Assembly: GCF_014489635.1 (NCBI RefSeq)
Contig: NZ_CP060828.1
Location: 9,722,001-9,786,000 of the forward strand
Length of the DNA: 64,000 nt
Source: Streptomyces roseirectus
Lineage (GTDB): Bacteria; Actinomycetota; Actinomycetes; Streptomycetales; Streptomycetaceae
Reading direction: 5' to 3'
In this document: positions 33,761-41,696 of the stretch, in pieces
Layout: every line of letters begins with the position of its first letter
How positions within the stretch are numbered: position 1 is the first letter of the stretch
The notes under the pieces: generated by a model
Told to the model about the DNA's origin: nothing
Databases searched by the model: none
What the model saw: the letters and a program-made list of their open reading frames with translations, nothing else
Made by a program: the position numbers and the translations under genes

Positions 33761-35401
33761 TTAATCAGTGAGCAGGAGTGATTCTTGGAGCCAAACCTGT
33801 CTACTGCGGACATCCCGAACGGTTTTGGGTGTCCTGGTCTCCCGCGTTCGCTCCGCTTCCGGCGGCACGCATCCTGTGCGTGATCCGGGAATGCGGGGGC
33901 GGGTTTCCTCACGCTCTCGTACGCCTGGTCCGGCCTGGGCGGTCCGATGCCCCGCAGCATCGCTCTGGTGCTGCGGGGGCGGTGCCGTCCGTCGCCGGAT
34001 CGGGTGCCCGAGGGCGCGTCGCCCGATCGCGATACCTGCGGCATCGTGCCGGGACATCTCTCTCTTCTTGCTGGTCAGCGGCTTGCGCCAGTGCTCGTCA
34101 CCCCACATCGACGTGTACGCCGGATCGACGGCGACGATCGACAGGCCCTGTTCGGCTGCCATAGAGACGAGCCGGGCTTTGAGTCTGCCGGTGGGGATGC
34201 CGGAGATGAGCTGCCGGAACTTCTTCTTCCGGCCGTGCTTCTCGCGGGTCTTCTCGGCGGTGAAGTCCAGGTTCTCCAGGCCGACTGCCTTGACGCCGCA
34301 CCGTGTTGCCCAGTGCAGCAGTCGGCTGATGGCGTGCCGGATCTGGGCGTCGCGGTAGTCGGCGGTGCCGGTCAGGTCGTAGAAGAACCGCTTGGGGGCA
34401 CCGATGGGGTTGCCGTGGACGTCGAGGCGGTAGGCGGCGAAGTGGTCGGCGTTGGTGTCCACACCGACCATTCCGGCGGCGCGGGCCGTCTCCAGCGGGA
34501 TCGTCTTGACCGGCGGGATTGCCCACGACGCGGTGAGGTACCAGCGGCCCTTTGCCGCGTTTAGGTGGATGCGGTAGGCCACGGCCCGGTTCGCTCCGAT
34601 GCGGCCCTGCCACTCGGCGCCCCGGTGCTGGAAGGCGATCGTGGAGGCGAGGACGTACCGGCCATTTTTCGCGTTGGCCAGGTGAGCCAGCGGTGCGGGC
34701 AGCTTGATGCTGACCTCGCCGTCCGGAGTGACGCGGATCGTCTCGTTCCCGTACCGCTTACCGGACTCGCCGTCAGCGGCGAGGAACCAGCGCTCCGCCT
34801 CCCACCGCTCACGCCATTCGGCCTCGGTGAGCTGCGCGGCGGCCAGGTTGTGACGGGTGTTGAGGAGGCGTCGGCCGCCGCGTACGACGTGCACGACACC
34901 GGCCTCCCGTTCAGCGCGGGCAACGTCCAGGCGGTGTTTCAGCACATGCAGACGGCGCGACTTCTGGAACCACTCGGCCTTGGAGCGGTAGCCGCCCGGG
35001 GCGCGCTTGGTGCCCTTGTCTCCAAGCGGCTGGGACAGGCGGTGCGTGAGCGTGCGCACACCGGCCTCCAGGCCCTGGATGTGGGCGAGCTGGCAACGCC
35101 GGGACAGCGCCCACTGGTCGTGGGTGGCCTTGGTGATCGCACCGGCCCAGCGGGACGACGAGCCGGCTGTCAGGCCCTGCTTCCGGACTGCCCACGAATC
35201 GCTGTTGTGGTCCAGGCCGTCAGCGCAGCGGGCCTTGAGGTCCAGCGAGGCGAGGTGGCCAAGGTGTCCGCCGACCAGCCGCAACACCTTGTCGTCCTCG
35301 GCGCTGAGGTTCTTGAGGCGGTCGCGTATCGCCACCCCGGATGGGCCGGGCACGACGAACGGTGCCTCGATGGTGCGGAGCTTCTTCTTCGGCTCAGCCA
35401 T
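33761..35401 (-). CDS. tnpB: TnpB, IS607-associated RuvC-like RNA-guided nuclease
   Basis: The 546-aa product has the RuvC-like triad D315 (VGVDTNAD), E376 (AVGLENLDF) and D453 (MSRHDAAGIAI). No cysteine occurs between E376 and D453, so the zinc ribbon usual in TnpB is absent, a feature of some actinobacterial TnpB-related proteins. The C-terminus is a long basic tail that runs to within about six bases of the element's right end. TnpB nucleases use an RNA from the element's 3' end as guide and help keep the element in place. The ATG at 35401 overlaps the tnpA stop by eight bases. The frame looks intact. Confidence 0.85.
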   Translation of the reverse strand: MAEPKKKLRTIEAPFVVPGPSGVAIRDRLKNLSAEDDKVLRLVGGHLGHLASLDLKARCADGLDHNSDSWAVRKQGLTAGSSSRWAGAITKATHDQWALSRRCQLAHIQGLEAGVRTLTHRLSQPLGDKGTKRAPGGYRSKAEWFQKSRRLHVLKHRLDVARAEREAGVVHVVRGGRRLLNTRHNLAAAQLTEAEWRERWEAERWFLAADGESGKRYGNETIRVTPDGEVSIKLPAPLAHLANAKNGRYVLASTIAFQHRGAEWQGRIGANRAVAYRIHLNAAKGRWYLTASWAIPPVKTIPLETARAAGMVGVDTNADHFAAYRLDVHGNPIGAPKRFFYDLTGTADYRDAQIRHAISRLLHWATRCGVKAVGLENLDFTAEKTREKHGRKKKFRQLISGIPTGRLKARLVSMAAEQGLSIVAVDPAYTSMWGDEHWRKPLTSKKREMSRHDAAGIAIGRRALGHPIRRRTAPPPQHQSDAAGHRTAQAGPGVREREETRPRIPGSRTGCVPPEAERTRETRTPKTVRDVRSRQVWLQESLLLTD

Positions 35402-35972
35402 CGGCAGCCGCCGCTTCGAGAGCCTTCCTCGCCCGGTTCTTCGCCGACCGGCGCCCGTACAGGCGGGCACAGAACGACGTCAGTACCTCCACCATGTCAC
35501 GGACCAGGTCGTCCTCAACCTCGCCGTCATCGAGCACGACGAGCCGGCGACCGTGCGCAGACAGGGCAGCCTCGACAAGTTCGGTGTTCATGCGGCCGAG
35601 CCGGTCTTTGTGCTCCACCACGACCGTGGTCACTTCCGGATCCGCCAGCAGGCGACGGGCCTTGGAACGGCAGCCGTTCATCCCGGAACCGATCTCGGCC
35701 TCAACACGGACGACCCGGTGACCGGCCTTCGCCGCCCACGCCGACAAGCGGGCGACCTGGCGCTCCAAGTCTGCCTTCTGGTCATGGGACGAGACACGGG
35801 CATACAGGCCCAGGCCGCCGACGTCTTCGGCAGTGGTGGCCGCGTCCACGTTCACCAGGATCGTGCGCGGCCCCACACGCTGAGCAGGCACCGGCAACGT
35901 CCCCTCCCGAAACCACTTGTACGCGGTTTGCGGGTGGACGCCCTGCGCACGTGCCCACTCAGTCAGATTCAC
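35394..35972 (-). CDS. tnpA: TnpA, IS607-family serine recombinase
   Basis: The 192-aa transposase has a MerR-like DNA-binding domain at its N-terminus (NLTEWARAQGVHPQTAYKWFREGTLPVPA) and a small serine-recombinase catalytic domain with LYARVSSHDQKADLERQ (catalytic Ser in VSS), EIGSGMNG and the helix EHKDRLGRM. The GTG at 35972 is preferred because IS607 proteins usually begin at NLTEWA; an ATG at 35996 would add eight residues and overlaps the direct repeat. The gene is intact, so the element may still move. Confidence 0.88.
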   Translation of the reverse strand: MNLTEWARAQGVHPQTAYKWFREGTLPVPAQRVGPRTILVNVDAATTAEDVGGLGLYARVSSHDQKADLERQVARLSAWAAKAGHRVVRVEAEIGSGMNGCRSKARRLLADPEVTTVVVEHKDRLGRMNTELVEAALSAHGRRLVVLDDGEVEDDLVRDMVEVLTSFCARLYGRRSAKNRARKALEAAAADG

Positions 35973-35984
35973 GACATGACCGTA

Positions 35985-36015
35985 ACACTCACTCATTCAT
36001 GCTTACACTCACTCA
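35985..36015. repeat. Direct repeats at the left end of the IS607 element
   Basis: ACACTCACTCA occurs at 35985-35995 and again at 36005-36015, 20 bp apart (two helical turns), between the element's left end and tnpA. IS607 TnpA binds repeated sites near the ends, so these are likely binding sites; they would also overlap the tnpA promoter. Confidence 0.55.
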
Positions 36016-36046
36016 ATCGACCTAAGAGGCAAACAGTTGACACCCC

Positions 36047-36327
36047 CCGACCGACCTCAACGCGCCCCCGCTCATCGCCCACCCCGGAAACGGCGGAAGA
36101 GCGACCTCACCGGGAACGAAGCTCATCCGCTCCCGCCCGTCCGAGGTGAACCCCACCGGCATGGGCGCCCCGTCGAACCCGCCCTCCGCGAGCCCACGAA
36201 GATACGCGTGCAGCGCACCCCCGGCCCGCGGCCCCGGCCGCTCCACCACCTCCCCCCACCGAACCACCGCCCCCGCATGAGCCATCCCCCCGACCAACAC
36301 TTCCCCGTCTGCCGCCATACCGATCAC
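36047..36327 (-). pseudogene. Aminoglycoside phosphotransferase-like gene, 5' part (split by IS607 element)
   Basis: This is the N-terminal lobe: GEVLVGGMAHAGAVVRWGEVV, HAYLRGLAEGGFDGAP, and FVPGEVALPPFPGWAMSGGALRSV, which ends at the element. In the interrupted state it reads on for a few codons (GGCQLFAS) and stops inside the element. The GTG at 36327 overlaps the stop of the upstream broken gene as GTGA, which decides the start. The 3' part is at 33228-33753. Confidence 0.8.
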
Positions 36328-36695
36328 GCTACCGCCGGACCGCCCGGGGACGGGACGGTCCCGGTATGCGCTTGAGCGTTGCGTTCGGCAGCGGCATGCC
36401 ACCAGCGGGGCGGCGCCGGGCCGACGACCTCGGCGGTGGGCCGGCCGGGATGCAGTCCGAGCCGCCGGAGCGCGTCGGCCCGGACGCGGACGTCGAACCA
36501 GCCGTGCCAGTGGCCGTCCGCACTGATGCCGCAGGCGAGTCCCCAGCGGATCTCGTCCGGCCCGAAGGGCATCCAGTCGATGCCGCGCTCACGCAGTCAA
36601 GCGCGCACGGCGGCCATCGGCCGGGGACGGCCCGGCAGGTTCTCGTAGGCCGCGACGGTGATCCAGCCGACGCTCGGCGTGTCCATGGGATCCAT
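36324..36695 (-). pseudogene. Hypothetical gene with an in-frame TGA
   Basis: One frame runs from ATG 36695 (a second ATG is at 36686) to the stop at 36324 and is broken only by TGA at 36597-36599. On either side it reads AYENLPGRPRPMAAVRA and LRERGIDWMPFGPDEIRWGLACG. Replacing the TGA by TGG gives RAWLRERGIDW, so a Trp-to-stop change is likely. The full product would be 123 aa; I do not recognise the family. Its end overlaps the phosphotransferase start, so the two formed a unit before both were damaged. Confidence 0.6.
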
Positions 36696-36746
36696 GCTCC
36701 CGGGGCTCCGGCTCCGCCCGCAAGGGACCGCAGGTGAACGACGTGA

Positions 36747-37436
36747 TCAGGCGGTGTCGCGGTCGGTGTCGGCGGCCATGCCCAGCTGGGCGATCGCCGA
36801 AGTCATGTGCGCGTGCAGGATCTGCTGGGCCGCGGCGGCGTCGCCGCGGGCGATCGCGTCGGTGATGGGTTCGTGGGCGGTGGGGGACATGGCGGACTCA
36901 CGGTGTTCGGCGGCCGCGCTCATGATGACGACGCGCATGGGGCCTTCGAGTTGGCGCCAGGTCTTCAGGAGGACGGAGTTGCCGGAGAGTTCGCACAGGA
37001 GGAGGTGGAAGCCGAGGTCGGCCTCGACCTTGGCCGCGAGGTCCGCGCCGGTGGAGAAGGCGTCCTGGAGCTGGGCGAGGGCCTGGCGGAGGGCGTCGGC
37101 GGCTTCCTGCCTGCGGGGGGACGCGATGATCTGGGCGAGCGCCAGTCCTTCCAGCGCCTCCCGGACCTGGAAGAGTTCCCGGACCTCGGTGGGGGTGAGC
37201 CGGGAGACCCGGAGCATGCCGCGCGCGCCGGGCGTGACCAGCCCCTCCTGCTGGAGGTGGCGGAGCGCTTCGCGGACCGTGCCGCGGCTCACCGACAGGT
37301 GCTCGGCGATCTCCACCTCGCCGAGATGGTCGCCGGGGCGGTACTGCCCGGTGATGATGGCCGTCCGCAGCGCGTCGAGCGCGCGCTCCCGGAGGGTGGT
37401 CGAGCGGGTGAGACTGGACAACGCCTGACCGGGCAC
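36747..37436 (-). CDS. GntR-family (FCD) repressor of the adjacent transketolase operon
   Basis: The 229-aa protein has a GntR winged helix (LRTAIITGQYRPGDHLGEVEIAEHLSVSRGTVREALRHLQQEGLV) and an FCD effector domain (ELFQVREALEGLAL, DLGFHLLLCELSGN, HEPITDAIARGD). The GTG at 37436 is chosen because GGAGGG lies seven bases before it; a longer frame from TTG at 37454 would put that site inside the gene. It is divergent from a transporter/transketolase/dehydrogenase operon, with a palindrome and a matching second copy between them, so it probably represses that operon and itself. Confidence 0.85.
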   Translation of the reverse strand: MPGQALSSLTRSTTLRERALDALRTAIITGQYRPGDHLGEVEIAEHLSVSRGTVREALRHLQQEGLVTPGARGMLRVSRLTPTEVRELFQVREALEGLALAQIIASPRRQEAADALRQALAQLQDAFSTGADLAAKVEADLGFHLLLCELSGNSVLLKTWRQLEGPMRVVIMSAAAEHRESAMSPTAHEPITDAIARGDAAAAQQILHAHMTSAIAQLGMAADTDRDTA

Positions 37437-37492
37437 GGTCGAACCCTCCTTCAAACCGACGAGTGATCAGGGTAGCCCCCCGACCGTGTCGT

Positions 37493-37502
37493 CTGTTGAC
37501 AG
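37493..37502. promoter_or_regulatory. GntR candidate operator, copy near gntR
   Basis: CTGTTGACAG is the reverse complement of the core of the palindrome at 37571-37588 and lies 56 bases upstream of the gntR start. Confidence 0.5.
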
Positions 37503-37570
37503 TCGGCAATTTCCGGCTGATCTCCGCCGCATGGCTTGACACACCCCGCCCTCACGCTCAGCATCAACTC

Positions 37571-37588
37571 TCGACTGTCAACAGTCGA
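37571..37588. promoter_or_regulatory. GntR candidate operator, palindrome upstream of the transporter
   Basis: TCGACTGTCAACAGTCGA is a perfect 18-bp palindrome (8-bp arms, CA centre) with the TGTNNACA core common for FCD-type GntR regulators. It lies 35 bases before the transporter ATG. Confidence 0.7.
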
Positions 37589-37623
37589 CAGACAACATTC
37601 GCCTACGGTCAAGGAGGACCGGT

Positions 37624-38976
37624 ATGGCTGAGCCCCACGTGCCCCACGTGCCGCAGTCGGCGCAAGGGTCCCCCGAGCGCCTGCGGGTCGCCGTCGGGTG
37701 CGGAGTCGGCGCGACCATCGAGACGTACGACTTCATCGGCTTCGGAACCGCGGCGGCCCTCTACTTCGGCGACGTGTTCTTCCCCGACTCCGACCCGCTG
37801 TCCGCCACCCTGCTCTCCTTCGCGACCCTCGGCATCGGCTTCGCCGCACGCCCGCTCGGCGGCATCGTGGCCGGCCACCTCGGCGACCGCGTCGGCCGCA
37901 AACCCGTCCTGGTCGGCTCACTGCTGCTGATGGGCGTCGCGACCGTGCTGATCGGCTGCCTGCCCACCTACCAGACGGTCGGTATCTGGGCGCCGGTCCT
38001 TCTGGTGATCGTCCGCGTGATCCAGGGCCTCGCCTTCGGCGCGGAGTGGGGCGGCGCCATCCTGATGACCTTCGAACACGCCCCGTGGCGCAAGCGCGGC
38101 CTCTACACCGGCATCACCCAGGCCGGCTTCCCGGTCGGCCTGCTGCTCGCCAACCTCGCCTTCCTGTTCAGCCGGCACACCCTGGACGACAACTGGGCCT
38201 GGCGCGTGCCGTTCCTGCTCAGCGCCGTGCTGATCGCCGTCGGCGTCTTCATCCGCCTGAAGATCGACGAGTCGCCCGAGTTCGAAGCCCTCAAGGAGTC
38301 CGGCGAGGTCGTCAAGAACCCCCTCCTCACCGTCGTCCGCGACGACTGGCGAGGCGTCCTGCGGGCCTTCTGCCTGCGCATCGCGGAGACCGCCGGATAC
38401 GCCGTCTCCGTCACCTTCGTGCTCTCCTACCTGGACGACGGCGACACCCCCGACGTCAGCAGTACGACCACCCTCACCGCGCTGGTCACCGCTGCGGCGC
38501 TCGGCATCGCGGCCACCACCCTCTGGGGCCGCCTGTCGGACCGGATCGGCCGCCGCCCCGTCTACCTGCTGGGCTGCGCCGTCAGCGTCCTGTGGGGCGT
38601 CCCGCTCTTCCTGCTCGTCAACACGGAGAGCGCCGTCCTCGTCCTGCTCGCCTTCGTGATCAGCTACACCGTCTGCCAGAACTGCCTCGCCGGAGTCCAG
38701 GGCGCCTGGTTCTGCGAGCTGTTCGACACCGGGACCCGCACCGCAGGCACCTCCCTGGCCTACCAGCTCTCCGCCGTCGTCTCCGGGTTCACCCCCATGA
38801 TCGCCACCGCCCTCCATTCCGTCACCGGCTGGACGGGCCCCGCCGTGCTCTTCAGCTGCTACGGGCTCCTGGGACTCGTGGCGGCCTGGACGACCCGCGA
38901 GACCTGGGGCACGGAGGAACGCCGCGCGGCCGACCGCGCCGTCACCGCGAGCCCCGCACTCCCCGCCGCCCGCTGA
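37624..38976 (+). CDS. MFS transporter, metabolite:H+ symporter (MHS) type
   Basis: The 450-aa protein has 12 membrane helices and the MHS start ATIETYDFIGFGTAAALYFGDVFFP, the loop GHLGDRVGRKPVLVGSLLLMG and the second signature FGAEWGGAILMTFEHAP. MHS members import organic acids, sugar acids or osmolytes with protons. The ATG at 37624 follows AAGGAGGA. It is the first gene of the GntR-linked operon, so it probably brings in the sugar or acid processed by the transketolase and dehydrogenase genes that follow. Confidence 0.87.
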   Translation: MAEPHVPHVPQSAQGSPERLRVAVGCGVGATIETYDFIGFGTAAALYFGDVFFPDSDPLSATLLSFATLGIGFAARPLGGIVAGHLGDRVGRKPVLVGSLLLMGVATVLIGCLPTYQTVGIWAPVLLVIVRVIQGLAFGAEWGGAILMTFEHAPWRKRGLYTGITQAGFPVGLLLANLAFLFSRHTLDDNWAWRVPFLLSAVLIAVGVFIRLKIDESPEFEALKESGEVVKNPLLTVVRDDWRGVLRAFCLRIAETAGYAVSVTFVLSYLDDGDTPDVSSTTTLTALVTAAALGIAATTLWGRLSDRIGRRPVYLLGCAVSVLWGVPLFLLVNTESAVLVLLAFVISYTVCQNCLAGVQGAWFCELFDTGTRTAGTSLAYQLSAVVSGFTPMIATALHSVTGWTGPAVLFSCYGLLGLVAAWTTRETWGTEERRAADRAVTASPALPAAR

Positions 38977-38993
38977 CAGAAATGAGGACCACC

Positions 38994-39875
38994 GTGACGT
39001 CCACACACGCACCCGGGACGAGGGCGCCGAACCCCCAGCGCGTCGACGCCCTGCGCGAAGCCGCCCACCGCATCCGCGGCTACGCGCTCGACATGGGCGA
39101 GGTCCAGGGCCAGGGCTACATCGGCCAGGCCCTCGGCGTCGCCGACATCCTGGCCGTCGTCTACAGGGACGTCCTCGACTTCCGCCCGCACGACCCGCAC
39201 TGGCCGGGCCGCGACCGGTTCCTGCTGTCGATCGGCCACTATGCGATCGCCCTGTACGCGGCGCTCGCCGAGGCCGGCGTGCTGGACGTCGCGGAACTCG
39301 CCACCTACGGCGGCGACGACTCCCGCCTGCCCATGTCCGGCATGGCCACCTACACCCCCGGCATGGAGATCTCCGGCGGCTCCCTCGGCCACGGCCTGGG
39401 CATCGCCACCGGCATGGCCCTCGGCCTGCGCCACCAGGGCAGCACCGCGCGCGTCCACACCCTCCTCTCGGACGGCGAACTCGACGAGGGCTCCACCTGG
39501 GAGGCCGCGCTCGCCTGCGCCCACCACGGCCTGGACAACGTGACGGCCATCGTCGACGTCAACGCCCTCCAGGCGGACGGGCCGACCGGGGGAGTGCTGC
39601 GCACCGAGCCGGTCACCGCCAAGTGGGAGGCGTTCGGCTGGCACGCCGTCCGCGTCGACGGCAACGACGTCGAAGCCCTAGTCACGGCCTTCGACGGCCT
39701 GCGCGCGCACCGGGGCTCCCCGGCCGTCCTCGTCTGCGACACCCGCGTCGGATGCGGCGTGCCCCTGCTGGAGAACCGGGAGAAGGCGCACTTCATGCGG
39801 GTCGAGGAACACGAATGGCAGATCGCCCGCGACCAGTTGACCGAGCGCCACCGCACGGAGGAAACCGCCCGATGA
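38994..39875 (+). CDS. Transketolase, N-terminal (thiamine diphosphate-binding) subunit
   Basis: The 293-aa protein is the first half of a two-subunit transketolase. It shows the substrate-binding GRDRFLLSIGHYAIALYAAL, the TPP/Mg motif (SDGELDEGSTWEAALACAHHGLDNVTAIVDVN) and GGSLGHGLGIATGMALG. The GTG at 38994 follows GAGGA at good spacing and is preferred to an ATG four codons upstream. The stop overlaps the C-subunit start (ATGA). Split transketolases are found in dedicated catabolic pathways for unusual sugars as well as in central metabolism; context favours the former. Confidence 0.88.
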   Translation: MTSTHAPGTRAPNPQRVDALREAAHRIRGYALDMGEVQGQGYIGQALGVADILAVVYRDVLDFRPHDPHWPGRDRFLLSIGHYAIALYAALAEAGVLDVAELATYGGDDSRLPMSGMATYTPGMEISGGSLGHGLGIATGMALGLRHQGSTARVHTLLSDGELDEGSTWEAALACAHHGLDNVTAIVDVNALQADGPTGGVLRTEPVTAKWEAFGWHAVRVDGNDVEALVTAFDGLRAHRGSPAVLVCDTRVGCGVPLLENREKAHFMRVEEHEWQIARDQLTERHRTEETAR

Positions 39876-40861
39876 CCACACGGACACCCCGCAAGCTCAC
39901 CACCTCCGCGATGATCGCCTCCATCGCCGAGGAGGGACAGCGCACCGCCAAGGCCCCCTTCGGACACGCGCTGACCCGGCTCGCCGACGAACGCCCGGAC
40001 GTGGTCGGCCTCTCGGCGGACCTCGCCAAGTACACCGACATGCACGTCTTCCGGGACGCCCACCCCGGCCGGTTCTTCCAGATGGGCATGGCGGAACAGG
40101 TGATGCTCGGCGCCGCCGCCGGACTGGCCGAGGTGGGGCTGACCCCGTTCGCCTCCACCTACTCCGTCTTCGCCACCCGCCGCGCCTACGACTTCCTGTG
40201 CCTCGACATCGCCGAACCGGGACTCGGCGTCAACGTCGTCGGCGCCCTGCCCGGCCTGACCACCGGCTACGGGCCCAGCCACCAGGCCACCGAGGACCTG
40301 GCCATCCTGCGCGGCATGCCCGGACTGACGATCGTCGACCCCGCCGACTCGGTCGACATCGAACAGGCCGTCCCCGCGCTCGCCGCCCACCCCGGCCCCA
40401 CCTACCTGCGGCTGCTGCGCGGCGCCGTGCCCACCGTCCTCGACGAGTACGACTACCGCTTCGAGGTCGGCCGGGCGGCCCTGCTGCGCGACGGCCGCGA
40501 CGTGCTGTTCGTCTCGACCGGCCTGATGACGGTCCGCGCCCTGACCGCCGCCGCGGAACTGGCGGCCGACCGCGTCGACGTCGCCGTCCTCCACACCCCT
40601 ACCATCAAACCCTTCGACCGCGCGACGGTCCTGCGGGAGGCGGCGAAGGGGCGCCTCGTGGTGACGCTGGAGAACCACAGCGTCGTCGGCGGCCTCGCCG
40701 AGTCCGTGGCGTCCTGCCTGGCCTTCGCCGGGCAGACGGCACACCTCGTCCCCATCGGCCTGCCGGACGCCTTCCTCGCCGCCGGCGCGCTCCCCACCCT
40801 CCACGACCGCTACGGGCTGTCCGTCACCGCGATCAAGGACCGCGTACGCCGCGCCCTCTGA
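39872..40861 (+). CDS. Transketolase, C-terminal subunit
   Basis: The 329-aa protein carries the pyrimidine-binding domain (FFQMGMAEQVMLGAAAGLAEVGLTPFASTYSVF, with the catalytic Glu in MAEQ) and the C-terminal domain (VLHTPTIKPFDRATVLREAAKGRLVVTLENHSVVGGL). It pairs with the preceding subunit; the ATGA overlap ensures equal translation. The specific acceptor and donor sugars cannot be read from the sequence. Confidence 0.88.
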   Translation: MTTRTPRKLTTSAMIASIAEEGQRTAKAPFGHALTRLADERPDVVGLSADLAKYTDMHVFRDAHPGRFFQMGMAEQVMLGAAAGLAEVGLTPFASTYSVFATRRAYDFLCLDIAEPGLGVNVVGALPGLTTGYGPSHQATEDLAILRGMPGLTIVDPADSVDIEQAVPALAAHPGPTYLRLLRGAVPTVLDEYDYRFEVGRAALLRDGRDVLFVSTGLMTVRALTAAAELAADRVDVAVLHTPTIKPFDRATVLREAAKGRLVVTLENHSVVGGLAESVASCLAFAGQTAHLVPIGLPDAFLAAGALPTLHDRYGLSVTAIKDRVRRAL

Positions 40862-40898
40862 TCCCGCCCCCACACACACACACCGCAAGGAGAACCGC

Positions 40899-41657
40899 AT
40901 GACCACCCCCCGCACCGCCGTCGTCACCGGCGCAGGCTCCCGGCGCGGCATCGGACGCGCCACCGCGCACGCCCTCGCCGCGGCCGGCCACCACATCGCC
41001 GTCCTCGACCTGGACAAGGACGCCGCCGAGGACGCCGCCCGGGAGGTCGGCGCCCGGCACGGGGTCGAGGCCCTGGGGCTCGCGGCGGACGTCTGCGACG
41101 CCGGGGCGGTCGACGCCGCGCTGAAGCAGGTGGAGGCCGCGCTGCCGCCCGTCGGTGTCCTCGTCAACAACGCGGGGATCACCTCACCGACCCGCTTCCT
41201 CGACGTCACGCCCGCCGAGTGGGACCGGATCTTCGACGTCAACGTCCGGGGCGGCTTCCTCGTCACCCACCGGGTCGCGGCGGGCATGGCCGAACGGGGC
41301 TACGGGCGGATCGTGTTCCTGTCGTCCGTCTCGGCGCAGCGCGGCGGCGGCGTGTTCGGCGGCGTCGCCTACTCGGCGGCCAAGGCGGCGCTCCTCGGCT
41401 TCGCCCGCTCCCTCGCCCGCGAACTCGGGCCGTCCGGGGTGACCGTGAACTCCGTGGCACCGGGGCTGATCGACACCGACATCACCCAGGGCAAGCTGGA
41501 CGGGGAACGGAAGACGGCCATGATCGCGGACGTGCCGGTGCGGCGGATCGGCGGCGTCGAGGACGTGGCCGACGTGATCGCCTTCCTCGCCCGGCCGGAG
41601 TCGGGCTACCTGACGGGCGTGACGTACGACGTCAACGGCGGCTCCCACATCCACTGA
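40899..41657 (+). CDS. Short-chain dehydrogenase/reductase
   Basis: The 252-aa enzyme has the NAD(P)-binding GAGSRRGIG, NNAG, the catalytic Ser in FLSSVSA and YSAAK with Tyr and Lys. The acidic residue in AVLDLDKD suggests NAD preference. It follows the split transketolase by 37 bases with AAGGAG before the ATG, so it is the last gene of the GntR-controlled operon and probably oxidises a polyol or reduces a keto sugar in the same pathway. A hairpin follows at once. Confidence 0.88.
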   Translation: MTTPRTAVVTGAGSRRGIGRATAHALAAAGHHIAVLDLDKDAAEDAAREVGARHGVEALGLAADVCDAGAVDAALKQVEAALPPVGVLVNNAGITSPTRFLDVTPAEWDRIFDVNVRGGFLVTHRVAAGMAERGYGRIVFLSSVSAQRGGGVFGGVAYSAAKAALLGFARSLARELGPSGVTVNSVAPGLIDTDITQGKLDGERKTAMIADVPVRRIGGVEDVADVIAFLARPESGYLTGVTYDVNGGSHIH

Positions 41658-41663
41658 CGAGGC

Positions 41664-41687
41664 CCGGCGGGCGCAGTCGCCCGCCGG
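41664..41687. terminator. Hairpin between convergent SDR and LLM genes
   Basis: Perfect 10-bp arms (41664-41673, 41678-41687) with a CAGT loop lie between two convergent stops and can end both transcripts. Confidence 0.75.
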
Positions 41688-41696
41688 ACCCACGGG

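Larger units (their letters stand above)
33754..36046 (-). mobile_element. IS607-family insertion sequence (tnpA serine recombinase + tnpB)
   Basis: The element is about 2.29 kb, oriented on the minus strand, and has no terminal inverted repeats or target duplication, as expected for IS607. Its boundaries are inferred from the host gene: on the minus strand the left joint reads GTCGG|GGGGTG and the right joint AACGG|TCTGTTG, so exchange inside a GG dinucleotide and removal of the element rejoin the phosphotransferase frame exactly. The end positions are uncertain by two bases because of the shared GG. Direct repeats near the left end may be TnpA binding sites. Confidence 0.85.

Noticed and set aside
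33756..33950. Annotating a TnpB guide RNA as an ncRNA feature
   Set aside because: Its position is expected from the family, but no structure or promoter could be confirmed by reading, so it is given only as a prediction in the findings.
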